A DNA stretch of 64,000 nt, taken from assembly GCF_003589595.1 (NCBI RefSeq), contig NW_020654748.1:6329140-6393139 (forward strand). Direction: 5' to 3'. This stretch comes from Hyposmocoma kahamanoa. Lineage: Eukaryota; Arthropoda; Insecta; Lepidoptera; Cosmopterigidae. The notes under the pieces were generated by a model that saw only the letters and a program-made list of their open reading frames with translations, was not told the origin of the DNA and did not search any database. Of the stretch, positions 20,297 to 30,613 are shown piece by piece. Within the stretch, counting starts at the first letter, position 1. Every line of letters starts with the position of its first letter. The position numbers were made by a program, and so were the translations under genes.

Positions 20297-20597
20297 TTTT
20301 TTTATAATATCAAGGACGAGCAAGTCGTGCTCATGATGGTAAGTTACACGCCTGTCCATAACAGTTGCAGTGCTACCCAGCTCTTTAAATCGCAAAGATC
20401 TGAGGAGCACCGCCACTGTGCCCGTCACCCTGGGATATAAGTTGACAAGTCCCATATGCCTTTAATTTCACCAGCACCTTTTACCCTTCAAAACCGGAGT
20501 ACAGTTGCTTATATTAATGCTTGGCGGCAGAAATAGGTAAGGTGGCAGTACTTCCCTGGACGAACTCTTTCACAAGGAGCTCTATTACTACTAAGGG
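20297..20597 (-). repeat. Family A repeat, near full length
   Basis: All family blocks present in order: TTTTTTTATAATATCAAGG, ACACGCCTGTCCATAACAG, the dyad GCTCTTTAAATCGCAAAG, CACTGTGCCCGTCACCC, GTTGACAAGTCCCATATGCC, TTTTACCCTTCAAAACCGG, GGCGGCAGAAATAGGTAAGG and GACGAACTCTTTCACAAGG. The CAGTAATG hairpin is damaged (CAGTTGCTTATATTAATGC). It lies just downstream of the LINE at 20697-22720. Confidence 0.85.
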
Positions 20598-20696
20598 TCC
20601 TTGTAAGGATCATTTCATTGTATCGGAAGAAGAAAATATGTTTTTCAATTTTGTGTACAATAATTAGTCTCGCAGACTTTCTTTCTTCACAACAAG

Positions 20697-22720
20697 TAAA
20701 GATAAAGATAAAGATAAATTTATTTCTGTATAAAATATTAACCTAAATACATACATGAATCTTATTAAATAACCTATTATTTACATATATGCGCCAAATT
20801 GTCGCAAACAATGAAATTATTTTATGTTTACATTACTTTAATTAAGGTTAGTAGTGCAAATTAATCTAGGTGATACCTAAACTAAGTAAAATTGTTTACT
20901 TGTGTCTTAGGTATCTAAATTGGTGATTATAGCATAACGGTTAGTCAACATATTTTGTTCAATAACAATAAATTACAATAATACATAAATCTTAATTATA
21001 GTAGCTGGCGTCTTAATTATATTTATATTACTTAAAAACTGATATAAAATTTTCAGTGTCATTGTAGTTCATTCTTTTTAACCATTCTTGTACGGTTTTT
21101 TTACATTGAAACTTATTCATAGGATATATAGATAGAGAACGATTTATTTTATTATACAAATAGCTACCAAGAAAGCAAAAGAATCTGTGGGAGTGTTCTG
21201 TTCGAAACCGTTCAGTTGAACAAACAATGTCTGCTCGTCTTTTGCTGGTTTGGAGTGATGGGATATATGGTGTTAGTGAATGCTTTTTTATTACGGTTAG
21301 TAGTATGAATAGCTGGCGTATTGAAAGTACATCACATTTAGCAAGGAGTTCTGCTGTGGGAAAGCGAAAAGGTCGGAAGGTGCTAACTTTCAGAATGGCT
21401 CTTTGTGCTCTTTCTAAATTTAGCAAAGTAGTTTTATGGGAGCCTCCCCAAGTCGTTATGCAGTATACAAACAGTGATTGGCAAAGTGATAAATATACAG
21501 TTTTCAGTAGCTTTTCATTAGCGACATGTCTTAAATTTTTGAAAATATATATTAATTTTCGTGCTCTCGCTGTAAGACTTTCGATATGGGCCTTGAAATT
21601 TAAATACTTATCAATTGTTATGCCTAAATATTTAATGGTGTTTGTACTGCTTAGTTGAGGGCATTTACAAGTACTTTCCGATAGCGAGCCAAAACAGTTA
21701 TGAGCTAATATTGTACATGAATTTAAAGTCGGTTGGGTGAGTGAGTTATAGGAAAACGTCATGTATTTAGTTTTTTCGGTATTTAGGGTCAGTAAGTTTT
21801 TTTTAAGCCAATTATTGACAATGTCAAAGCCCGCTTGGGCTAATGTGAAAGTGTCAGTCCAATTTTCAGCACTAAACAATAAAGCAGTGTCGTCAGCATA
21901 AGATACTATTTTACTATTGTTTGGTAGGGGGATGAGGCATAAATCATTAATAAAAATGAGGAAAAGCAATGGTCCTACGATGCTGCCTTGCGGGATGCCA
22001 TATTCGACGGTCAGTTCCTCACTTACAGTGTCACCTATTTTAACGCGTTGAGTCCTGTCAGTTAAATAACTTTTTAGAAGATTATGTGCATGTCCTCTTA
22101 TTCCTAAGCTGTATAATTTTTCAAGGAGAATTGGAATTGAGACTGTATCAAAAGCCTTTGCGAGGTCTAGGAATATAGCTAAGCACTTTTTTTTTGAGTC
22201 TGTGTTTCTTACAATGTAGTCTGTTAGCTCATGCACTGCATCATCAGTCGATTTGTTAGTTCTGAAACCGTATTGTGTAGGTGCCAGTAGTCTGTTCTTT
22301 TCTAAGTACTTTATTAGCCTGTTATAGATAAGTCTTTCTAGGATTTTAGAAATAGACGGTAGTATGGCAATGGGGCGATAGTTATTAAAGCAACTCTTAT
22401 CTCCATTTTTATGGACCGGTCTGATAAGGGCCTTTTTTAAAATATGGGGAAATATTCCTTTTAAAAAGCACTGGTTGAATAAATATGTAAGTGGAGGTAT
22501 TAAATGTTGCTTGAATGTCTTAATGAATGTACAGGGTATTTCGTCAATTCCAGTTGCACAGTCATTTCTCAATGTCATAATAATTTTTTCTACTTCAGAT
22601 TCGTCAGTATCAAATAGGGCAAAAGAATGCGAAATAGCCATGCGGCCATGCGGGTAGAGTTGGTTGGATAATATCTCTTCTAGAGATAAGCTCACCTTTG
22701 TGTATGTCCTTTGTAACTTG
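20697..22720 (-). mobile_element. 5'-truncated CR1/Daphne-like LINE
   Basis: Contains the 555-residue RT ORF, a ~330 bp AT-rich 3' UTR and a 3' end made of a short tandem repeat (AAAGATAAAGATAAAGAT at 20697-20715 on the plus strand), a common way for CR1-group LINEs to end. The 5' part with ORF1 and the endonuclease is missing; the element stops near 22720, where a family D fragment begins. No target duplication found. Confidence 0.75.
21028..22695 (-). CDS. LINE reverse transcriptase (partial ORF2, open frame)
   Basis: RNA-dependent DNA polymerase that copies a LINE transcript at the nicked chromosomal target. 555 residues with no internal stop. RT motifs in order: PVHKNGDK and NYRPIAILPSISKILE (about 94-120), TQYGFRTNKST (140-150), FLDLAKAFD with the first catalytic Asp at 177, GIPQGSIVGPLLFLIFIND (233-251), YADD at 266-269 with both catalytic Asp, NWLKKNLLTLNTEKTK (295-310) and TIKYLGITID (353-362). 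The C-terminal third (WGGSHKTTLLNLERAQRAIL) is typical of CR1/Jockey-group ORF2. The AP endonuclease is absent because the element is truncated, so the first Met here is not the native start. The open frame implies a recent insertion. Exact clade inferred from motif style only. Confidence 0.85.
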   Translation of the reverse strand: MSLSLEEILSNQLYPHGRMAISHSFALFDTDESEVEKIIMTLRNDCATGIDEIPCTFIKTFKQHLIPPLTYLFNQCFLKGIFPHILKKALIRPVHKNGDKSCFNNYRPIAILPSISKILERLIYNRLIKYLEKNRLLAPTQYGFRTNKSTDDAVHELTDYIVRNTDSKKKCLAIFLDLAKAFDTVSIPILLEKLYSLGIRGHAHNLLKSYLTDRTQRVKIGDTVSEELTVEYGIPQGSIVGPLLFLIFINDLCLIPLPNNSKIVSYADDTALLFSAENWTDTFTLAQAGFDIVNNWLKKNLLTLNTEKTKYMTFSYNSLTQPTLNSCTILAHNCFGSLSESTCKCPQLSSTNTIKYLGITIDKYLNFKAHIESLTARARKLIYIFKNLRHVANEKLLKTVYLSLCQSLFVYCITTWGGSHKTTLLNLERAQRAILKVSTFRPFRFPTAELLAKCDVLSIRQLFILLTVIKKHSLTPYIPSLQTSKRRADIVCSTERFRTEHSHRFFCFLGSYLYNKINRSLSIYPMNKFQCKKTVQEWLKRMNYNDTENFISVFK

Positions 22721-22722
22721 AT

Positions 22723-22800
22723 TTTTAACCGACTTAAAGAAAGGAGGAGGTTCTAGATTCGACTGCATGTTTTTTTTTGTATGTATTAATGTCTTTTTTG
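22723..22800 (-). repeat. Family D 3' fragment
   Basis: TTTTTAACCGACTTAAAGAA, GGAGGAGGTTCTAGATTCG and TTTTTTTTGTATGTA are the reversed end of family D. It abuts the truncated end of the LINE. Confidence 0.55.
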
Positions 22801-23104
22801 TGCAACTTTTTTTTAAACCAAAAATAATTTAACAAATAAAAAATAAAAGGGAATGTACAACATTTATTAATTTATTAACAGGCAAGTTAATCCGTTGCCC
22901 ATCTCAACGAACTCGCCACGAGAAACCCTTGACTAATTGGTTCAAATCTTCTGAAATGTATTATTACAAACGATGAAATCTTTTATACCCGATTGGAACT
23001 CACTCAACTCATTGAACTGGTTACCGTTTTCTAGCACTGTAGAAATTCCATTCAAATAAATTGTAATATTATTTCTTAATTGGACTTCGATATATTTTAC
23101 AATA

Positions 23105-23176
23105 TTTTGTATTTAACCTGTAAAGGGCCCTGTGAACCGTTGGTTTGTTTGAAAAACAATTCTGGTTTTAGATCCG
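23105..23176 (+). repeat. Penelope-like terminal-repeat fragment
   Basis: ACCTGTAAAGGGCCCTGTGA, ACCGTTGGTTTGTTTGAAAA and TTTTAGATCCGGATT match the 3' block of the 18.5 kb element. It is followed at once by the T-rich end of a family A copy. Confidence 0.6.
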
Positions 23177-23178
23177 GA

Positions 23179-23390
23179 TTTTTTTTTATGATATCAAGCG
23201 ACCGACAGACGGGACGAACAATTCGTGCACTTGGTGGTAAGCAACATGGCTGACAGTTGTAGTGCCACTCAGAGTTTTAAATCGCAAAGATCTGAGGGGT
23301 ACTGCCGCTGCGCCCGTCACTCTGAGACAAGTTGACAAGTCCCGCGTGTCTGGAATCACCAGCACCCTTATACTACAAAAACCTGAACTT
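23179..23390 (-). repeat. Family A repeat, 5'-truncated
   Basis: T-rich end TTTTTTTTTATGATATC, GACGGGACGAACAATTCG, CCACTCAGAGTTTTAAATCG, CTGAGGGGTACTGCCGC and GACAAGTTGACAAGTCCC, ending near ACTACAAAAACCTGAAC; the hairpin and terminal blocks are missing. The 95-residue minus ORF over it is a shadow. Confidence 0.75.
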
Positions 23391-23527
23391 GGTATTATAA
23401 TAAAGCTCCTCATGTGATTGCACGTCAAAAGTTCTTTCATCACATGAAAGTCATAAAAATAATACCATGACACAAATTAGTTCAATAACAAATTATGTAC
23501 ATGTGCAATTTTACAGCTCTCCTATTG

Positions 23528-23778
23528 AGAGACCCCTACACTAGCGTCTTTCGAGCGTCAGGGTCTCGCCAACACACGCACAGCGTCCACACGACGACGT
23601 TCGCGCGACCGCTACGCAACGCCAGCGCGGAGTTCCGACATTTGGCACTATTCCGCAGTCGCTCAGCGCTGGCTGGTTAGGAATACTACGTTGCGTCGCC
23701 GCCGCCGCCGCGAGGACGTCGTGTCAACGCTGTGCTTGCGTTGGCATTAACGCTCGCAAGACTAGTGTGGGGGTCTCT
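23528..23778. mobile_element. GC-rich MITE-like element with inverted ends
   Basis: Left end AGAGACCCCTACACTAGCGT and right end (inverted) AGAGACCCCCACACTAGTCT, both followed by GAGCGT and, after a gap, by a shared CACAGCG-ACACGACG block. The interior is strongly CpG-rich (CGCCGCCGCCGCCGCGAGG at ~23697). No ORF of note; the 61-residue ORF at 23495 is a shadow. The target duplication is not clear (TTG on the left, TAA on the right). Despite its composition it is not a good promoter candidate because the inverted ends bound it exactly. Confidence 0.65.
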
Positions 23779-23899
23779 TAAGCATAAAAAAAGTTTCCTA
23801 CTTATTGCGTTCGAAGAATCTTTAAGCGAATTTCAGGAGAACCCGAAAATAGTCACTTTTTAAATGTGGCCTTATTACACCAAGGGTACGAATTCAAGT

Positions 23900-24188
23900 T
23901 TTTTTTGTATAATATCAAGTGACATGGCGAACAAGTCGTGCGCCTGATGGCAAACTACACGCCTGTCCATAACTCAGAGTTTAAATCGCAAAGATCTGAG
24001 GGGCACTGCCACCGCGCCCGTCATACTGAGACATAAGTTGACAAGTCCCAAGTGCCTGTAATTTCACCAGCACGCTTACCCTTCAAAACCGGAACACAGT
24101 AATACTGACATTACTGCTTGGTGGCAGAAGTAGGTAAGGTGGCAGTACCTGGACGAACTCTTTCACAAGGAGCTCTACTGCTTCTACC
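23900..24188 (-). repeat. Family A repeat with intact central hairpin
   Basis: From TTTTTTGTATAATATCAAG to GAGCTCTACTGCTTCTACC, including GCCTGTCCATAACTCAGAG (a ~20 bp deletion removes AGTTGCAGTGCC) and the CAGTAATACTGACATTACTG hairpin. Confidence 0.85.
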
Positions 24189-24189
24189 T

Positions 24190-24435
24190 ATACTATACAA
24201 TATAAGGCAAAGGACTATGAATTCTTATTTTTTACACGTCCACCGTGTGCCGTGTACGGACATGTACTCGAATACAGACGCACACATTCGTATAATAATG
24301 AAAGGCGCGTGTGATGACAAGTACTATGCAACGCGAGTGGATCGCGAGATTATGTTAATGTGCGCGTCCGTACACGGCACGCAGCGGGCGCGTACACATA
24401 CAAGCAACGCTGCTACGTTTGTATAAAGTTACAAC
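24190..24435. mobile_element. GC-rich inverted-repeat element (related to 1349-1432)
   Basis: A perfect 15 bp inverted pair GTGCCGTGTACGGAC (24247-24261) and its inverse (24366-24380) sits inside looser inverted arms; both arms continue into GACGCnCACATT. The outer right part (GCTGCTACGTTTGTATAAAG) also occurs, inverted, at 1349-1370. It abuts a family A end on the left. The ORF 24118-24426 spans both repeats and is not a gene. Confidence 0.6.
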
Positions 24436-25079
24436 ACTTGTCTTGTTTATACTATACTCTTACGGTTAATAGAAACTACTAATATTTAAAAAGAAAAAGT
24501 TGGTACTCACCCATCCCCCAGAAAACAGTAGCAAAAAAAGCCACAAGAATGCGGCTCCCTGGCGGCGACAGCTCCATGCCACCAGCTATCCCAACCGTAC
24601 CAGTCGGCTCTTATATTCCAGACAATTCATATATTCCAATACAATTTATATAACATTCACTAGCGGGCATCCGCTCCCAAACTAGTTCAAACACTTAAGT
24701 TTAATATCAAATTGCACGGTCACTGTTGTTCACAACCCTGTCCGCTAAATTATCAGCAACGATGTTGGTTCCTGCAAAAGAAAAATAATATTCATCACAT
24801 CAATTTAGATACTTTGAACTCTCCTAATCGTAAGTGGAATAGAATGGAACGCTTAGTCCCGTCGCCGACTGATGGAACCGCTCGACAGGGAATTTATAGA
24901 TGACGTGAATAGTAATAAAATAATAATAATTATTATTATTTATTTTTCGAACACAGTTACAAATCTTACATTAAAAAGATGTATTACTTTAAAAATAAGA
25001 CCTGTATTATTTAACATATATTAATGTAGGAAATGAAACTATTTTTCGGATTTAACAAATGTGTAGGTTTATCCATGAT
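24436..25079. other. Unassigned stretch with (AAT)n
   Basis: No recognised repeat except a short AAT/ATT palindromic microsatellite near 24915-24945. Small ORFs at 24500 and 24712 have no recognisable motif. Confidence 0.3.
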
Positions 25080-25615
25080 ATTCAATGAAGTTTGACAAAC
25101 CCCAGGTCCTTGCAAAAGTAGTCCGTTATCTACCCAGGATGCTGCGAGAGGCCATTGAAATTAAAAAACATCCTGATTTCAACAGGGAAGATGGTTTCTA
25201 CGTACCACCAGTTTAAAATCCAGTATTTCCTCTAATGAAAAATCCCAAACAGACATAAGACTGCAGTACTAATTAATATCTTTTAGTTTATTATAGTTTC
25301 TATTATTAATTAATAATAAATTGAACTTAATAAAAATTCATTCAATAAAATAATTTGTAAAACTTAATGTAGCGTAAATTGGAATGTTTCTTTGTAAAAT
25401 TAAAAATAAGGTATTTCATTATTAACTATTCTAACTATAGTGAAAAATAGGGTGGTTTGCATCAATATTAGACGTAACTGGTTGAAGACTGTACCACCTC
25501 AGTCAACCGTGACCATGGGACCTTAAAAAGATGGCCTGTAAAGGGCCCGAAACGTCGGTTTGTTTGAAAAAACAAATATATGCTATTTAAATCCGGAAAA
25601 ATAGTTTCATTTCCT
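25080..25615 (+). mobile_element. Penelope-like element 3' end, second copy
   Basis: Nearly identical to 18010-18536: the last codons of the GIY-YIG ORF (TATCTACCCAGGATGCTGCG, then EIKKHPDFNREDGFYVPP in frame), the AT-rich UTR and the terminal block AGGGCCCGAAACGTCGGTTT. Compared with the 18 kb copy it retains the frame at the A-run and has a ~16 bp insertion (ACCTTAAAAAGATGG) within the terminal repeat. Truncated at the 5' side. Confidence 0.75.
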
Positions 25616-26142
25616 ATGTGTAACATACGCAAAAACCTAAGAACTCAATATACATTAATGTTATAACATTATAGTAGGAGTTTCAATTATAATGGTAAAA
25701 TCTTCTCTTCCATACTTCGGCATAGTTACGGATACCGCAGCACGTGCGCTTGCATGTCGTCGGGGTTTTGTTTTAAAATTCAAATTTGGTTTTAATTAAG
25801 TTTAAAAATTGAATTTGAAAAAGGACGTAAATATTTTAAAACAATCGTGAAAATGTAAAACATTCTCCCCTGGATTTTTTTTCGAAATGGCGCTTTCGCC
25901 CTTTCTACAAAATTCAGACGATGTAGGAATGCCGAAAAATCCCTTGCTGTCCCGCCAATGGGTGCCGGGCCTAAGAATCAAGATGACGTGATCTTGTACC
26001 GTAACGCAAAGTTAAATACGTCACACAAAGTAATTTTGAAATGGAAATATTTCTCGTTTATTAGCTTTTGGAAATTCGAACATATGTAAATGTTCCCTTA
26101 CTCGACGACACGTCAATCAATTATTTTTAATTACTGAAGAGC

Positions 26143-26205
26143 CCAGAGGACGAGTGGTTGGTTCTCAATTAAGAAGTCCACGGGTCAAATCCCCGTGACG
26201 GCATG
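26143..26205 (+). repeat. tRNA-like SINE head fragment
   Basis: GAGGACGAGTGGTTGG, ATTAAGAAGTCCACG and GGTCAAATCCCCGTGACGG resemble a decayed tRNA-like head with a box B. The same ATTAAGAAG and CGTGACGG blocks appear inverted at 9412-9500. Not a functional tRNA: no D-arm or acceptor pairing. Confidence 0.4.
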
Positions 26206-26805
26206 TATCGATGACTTTAGTTCCTTACATTTTTGTACGTCCATTGAATATCACAAGTATCAATACCTCTTGCTAACGTTGAAGGAAAAATAATAGTGAT
26301 GTTTCCACGTCGTATGAGATTAATAAGAGCGATGCCACACGAGGCGTTGTCTTTAGAACTAAATGTTTCATGGTACGTTGAAACTTCGCGCGGAGATAGA
26401 ACGCATCATAGTGGTGCACTTTGTATGACACCGTGGAAAATTATTGTGTTTTTATAGTAAAACAAGACTATTTTTTTCAGGTATTTAAGGATAAAATAAA
26501 TACTTTTGTGATAATAAAATACACGTATAATTAAATTACAATTAATTAACAATTGCGGTATATTTATTTTTTATGACAAGTGAGAAAATATTTCGTTTAA
26601 AATAATTATTTCAATATTAGATTAGTAGTAATATTCATTACATAATATTAGATTAATAATACTAATAAGCCTGGTAGCGATGAGAAGCTTACGTTGCGGA
26701 TAGATCAGTTGCATTTATTTTAGCTTTTAAAATTATGATGTAAATCAAGTATTTGTTCTAATACGTGGGGCACACTATATGTTTCCGGAATAAATACGAA
26801 AAGAA

Positions 26806-27790
26806 TACTATAAATGGTCAGAAATTAATTTATTGTTTCTCAAAATTTCTCCGTTAGCGTTAATGTACTTTTTCATACGAATGAACCAATTTTGAAAACA
26901 TTTATGCCACTCCTCCGTAACAACATATTTTTCATACTCTTCGACAGCCTCTTCAGGTGATGAAAATCGTTGACCGCGTAATTGCTACTTACTTTTTGGA
27001 AATAAATGATCACAAGGTACCAGGTCGGAACTGTACGCGGGATGGCTCATAAGGTCAATGTTGTTCACCTTCAAAAAAATAATTTGTCTGTCTGGCCGTG
27101 TGAGAACTGGCATTATCGTGGTGCAAGATGATACGGCGTTTACGGTTATTTTTACGGAGTTTGTCAATAACTTCTGGCAAACAAATGGTCGTGTACCAAT
27201 CACTATTCACGGTACAACGATTCTCCAAAACAACAGTAGCCACGTGTCCAGATTTATTAAAAAAAGACGCAATCACCCGCTTAGACGCACTTTGTACGCG
27301 CGCCTCTTTGGTTGGTTTCGGTTCATCTTGAAAGACCCGTACGCTCGATTGCTGCTTTGTTTTGGGATCATAACTATAAATCCATGTTTCGTCACCTGTT
27401 ACTACATCCCAATTTGACGTCCTTTTGTTGAATCTGGTAAGCATGGCATTGCATCAAGTGACGCGATCCGTTTTTTGAGCCTCAGTCAAATTGTGTGGGA
27501 TCCACCGAGAGCACAGCTTTTTCACACCCAAATGTTTGTATAGCATTGATTATATTTTACTCATGCCTATTCCTAAAGATGCCCGGATCTCATGGTATGT
27601 CACATGTCTGTCTGTTTTGTTCATATGGCGTACAGCATCGATATTCTTGTTGTTTACGGCAGTGAGTGGGCGACCATCACGAAATTCGTTTGAATTCTGC
27701 AAATCAGCTATAAATAGTCGTCTTGCATGGTGCTTTATCGCCAAAAGCAGTTTGAAGCCCAGCGAAGCTATGCTGAGCTGTTAAACTACA
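26806..27790 (-). pseudogene. Dead mariner-family transposase (D,D34D)
   Basis: Cut-and-paste DNA transposase remnant spread over several frames. From 27744: EFRDGRPLTAVNNKNIDAVR and TDRHVTYHEIRASLGIGMSK, the DNA-binding helix-turn-helix region. From 27444: MLTRFNKR, then TGDETWIYSYDPKTKQQS with the first catalytic Asp and IILHHDNASSHTA with the second. The third Asp lies in a different frame (HPAYSSDLVPCDHLFPK at ~27000). The last part (VTEEWHKCFQNWFIRMKKYI) is readable to about 26850. Hence at least two frameshifts and a lost N-terminus. Terminal inverted repeats were not found. All parallel ORFs (27058, 27128, 27491 on +) are shadows. Confidence 0.85.
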
Positions 27791-27859
27791 CTCAAAGTCC
27801 TAGAAAATCATGCTACGAAAATTTGAAAATTTTCGAGTTAAATCCATGGTGATATAGAC

Positions 27860-28851
27860 AACCAATTTCTAAAATGACGCCACATTGTAAAAACAAGTAG
27901 TCAGATGAAACAAACTGTATTCTACAGCCAAAGAGTTCCATTTTCAAATGTTGCAATTACTTTTTAAATATTGTTTATGTACGCCCTATGTTGTATTAGA
28001 TCATGGACGTTAATGCACCAATGTGTGCGTGTGCTTCGTGCGTGGCAAGAACGGAGGGGTGCTGCGGTGCGTAAGCGGCGTTACGTTGCAGCAACGGATT
28101 GCTCGTGCTCGTGTGGCACTCAGTGCGTTGAAATTGTAGCGTTGCGACGACGCAACGCACCGGCAGCGCCAATATGGTAAACGTATGAAGTTTCCTACCA
28201 ATATGAGGCCAGCACGATGGTCTATTTACCTAACCGCCCTACTACCCCTTTAAGAACACTAGTTTACAGTAATGAGATATAACGGGTTGACAATGATGAT
28301 GAAATATAATAAATTATTAAATTTATAACGTATATTATTGTGTAAACATACATAAATATGTATACACCATAGATTGTTATTGATATGTTAGAAATACTGT
28401 TTCTGTGAGAACGCGTTCCCTTGAGAATATCAAAACCGACTTGATCGAAAGCGACACACAAAGTGTAGATCAATTTCCAAATGTCGACGATCATATTATT
28501 CTCTGTGTAGGTGTTACCTAAAACCAATTCTTTTATGTCTTGAAATCCTGTACTATCGTTTTCCCACTCTCACTCCAAGTATCTCCATGTATCTTACTTT
28601 TTAGTAGTTACTAAAATTATAAGTTTCTCCGCCTGTTCTTATTTTATTCATATAAATCGCCACCGCGCGGGTTGCGGGACGCAAGGGGCGGTCCTCCCGT
28701 TGAAATATCTCGCCTTGACTCATAACCTAAAGAATTTAGCACTATAGTCTCTCAGTCGATAAAACTGACAAACATATTAATTTAAACTATTTTAAAGAGA
28801 TGTCGCTACGGTGCTTCAATTCCAAAAGAAAAAAAAAAACAAATTTGCAGG
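27860..28851. other. Unassigned DNA with a GC-rich patch
   Basis: 28020-28170 is GC-rich with palindromic GCGTTGCGACGACGCAACGC and GCAGCAACGG motifs, reminiscent of MITE interiors, but I could not find paired ends. The remainder is AT-rich without signal. The ORFs at 27971 and 28010 overlap the GC-rich patch on opposite strands and are unsupported. Confidence 0.3.
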
Positions 28852-28989
28852 TGTGAAATCTTGCAATCAAACATTAACATGAGGTATATGTACTTAGACA
28901 TTATATTCATATGAAATATCGCTATCTATTCCTCTTACTCCATCATTTGGGGGAAGCAAAACATAAGCACAATTTGCCTGTTTTCGACA

Positions 28990-29265
28990 AATAGCTCCTT
29001 GTGAAAGAGTTCGTCCAGGGTAGTGCTGCCACCTTACTTATTTCTGCCGTCAACCAGTAATATAATGGTGCTGGTAAAATTACAGGCACATGGGATGGGA
29101 CTTCTCAATTTATGTCTCAGGGTGACGGGTGCAGTGACAGTTCCCATCAGATCTTTGCGATTTAAAGCTCTGAGTGGCAATGCAATGGTTATGGACAGGC
29201 GTGTTGCTTACCATCAGGCGCACGACTTGTTCGTCCCGTCACTAGATATTATTAAAAAAAAAGGT
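28990..29265 (+). repeat. Family A repeat
   Basis: TAGCTCCTTGTGAAAGAGTT to the tail CACTAGATATTATTAAAAAA; the hairpin region is shortened (CCAGTAATATAATGG). It begins exactly where the left inverted arm of the 2.17 kb segment ends. Confidence 0.8.
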
Positions 29266-30041
29266 TAAAGTAAACATTTTTATGCCATTGTTTACTAATT
29301 ATTATCTAAAACCGCACTACGTTATAAAATTCCATTAAACCAACCACATTACAACAATAAGCCGTGCGCTGGAGGCCAAAGCATTTTCAATGTTTTTCTA
29401 ATCCTTAGCGTCATGTAATTATAGATTACAAACATTAATTAATTGGTTAAACTCGGGCGAAGATGGGCTACGCGCTCTTCAATCAATTTCTTTTGTCTTC
29501 TAGATATAAAAAGGGATCATTTTATATTGGGCTTGTACGTGGAATATTTGTTTGCGTTTACCTATTGACAGCAAAGTTATCATAACATAAAGCGGCGCTT
29601 ATAATAAATAGTACCCAGTTTAAGCAACTACTAATGGCCTAGATAATATTTATAGGACAATATTTATGAAAATATTATCATGGTCACAATTTGGGTTTTA
29701 GGTAAGGTATTTTATGTAAATCTATTAAGAAGTAATAGTTTTTTTTTATTTTTTGCATTACTTTCAAAAAAACGAACACGGGAAGTTAGTCATTTGTGGA
29801 CTGTGAGACTTCTTCCCGGCCAAGGCCGGGAAGTAAGTATGAAGATCCATTACTGTCCACTTTTCTAAACTTTTAAATCTAGATGAGCTATGTAAACAGG
29901 CAAAGGAAAAACTCATACAGCTAACTGCCCAGTGTTAGTAATTGCGAGAATTAAAATACCCACGTATACCGCTTAGTTAAAAAAAAGAAAAAGGTGTTCT
30001 TTTCTGTATTTTCGTCTTTTTTGTATTTTCGTCGTGAAAAT

Positions 30042-30170
30042 GAGTGAGACGAGCGGTAACGAAAATACAGTAATGGATTGTACTCCTCCTAGTTTAAAAC
30101 GAGGCAATATTAGCGATGGAAAACTTGTTGCCGGCTATGGGCAAATCAAGATACATAAAAACTTATGAAA
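30042..30170 (+). CDS. Short ORF, possible ORF1 N-terminus relic
   Basis: AAAATGAGTGAG starts a 42-codon frame reading MSETSGNENTV, MDCTPPSLKRGN and GKLVAGYGQ before a TGA. The acidic start followed by TPPSLKRG recalls the beginning of LINE ORF1 (gag-like) proteins, but this is similarity of style only. It lies inside the 2.17 kb inverted-repeat segment and ends early, so if real it is a fragment. Confidence 0.2.
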
Positions 30171-30385
30171 CTTTCAATCAATAGCAACTAAGGTAAGGTT
30201 TTTTCCTATATATATCGTAAATGTGTAACATTGAAAGATATTAGTTCCGATGCTATAAATAAGCATAACAAACCTTTGTTTGTTTCGGGTTGCTCTAATT
30301 TTAGGGATAAACGGTGCATGCAGGAGTACAGAGCTCACGAATATCACCACAAAGGACATAGAAAATCATAAATATGTTTCATAAT

Positions 30386-30613
30386 CATTGACTTACAATT
30401 ATATGGACGTCGGGTCCGCGCTAAAAAGTGTCCGCACTTGTAAGGCGCTAAAATCGTATACAGAGCGCGACACTCCGCTTTAGTCTTCATTTGTTCTACT
30501 GACAGCGCGATACTGCGATGACATTACAATTTAAATTTCGAATAGGTTGACTTGGGGCATTTTTTTCGTGGTTTTTGTATTAGACCCGTCGTCCATTTAT
30601 TTGTAAGTCAATG
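30386..30613 (+). mobile_element. M8 MITE, 228 bp, with 8 bp target duplication
   Basis: Ends CATTGACTTACAATTATATG and CATTTATTTGTAAGTCAATG; perfect duplication TTCATAAT at 30378-30385 and 30614-30621. Nearly the same sequence and the same length as the 7596 copy, in the opposite orientation. The interior (AAAAAGTGTCCGCACTTG, CGCGACACTCCGCTTTAG) has no coding potential. Confidence 0.9.

Noticed and set aside
21227..21658. 143-residue plus-strand ORF inside the LINE
   Set aside because: Antisense shadow of the reverse transcriptase frame.
27058..27784. Plus-strand ORFs across the mariner region
   Set aside because: Antisense shadows of the transposase remnant, which is identified by its catalytic motifs on the minus strand.
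29812..29833. 10 bp perfect palindrome CTTCCCGGCC-AA-GGCCGGGAAG followed by GTAAGT
   Set aside because: It looks like a donor site after a palindrome, but the preceding frame has no acceptor or coding character; probably chance within the 2.17 kb segment.
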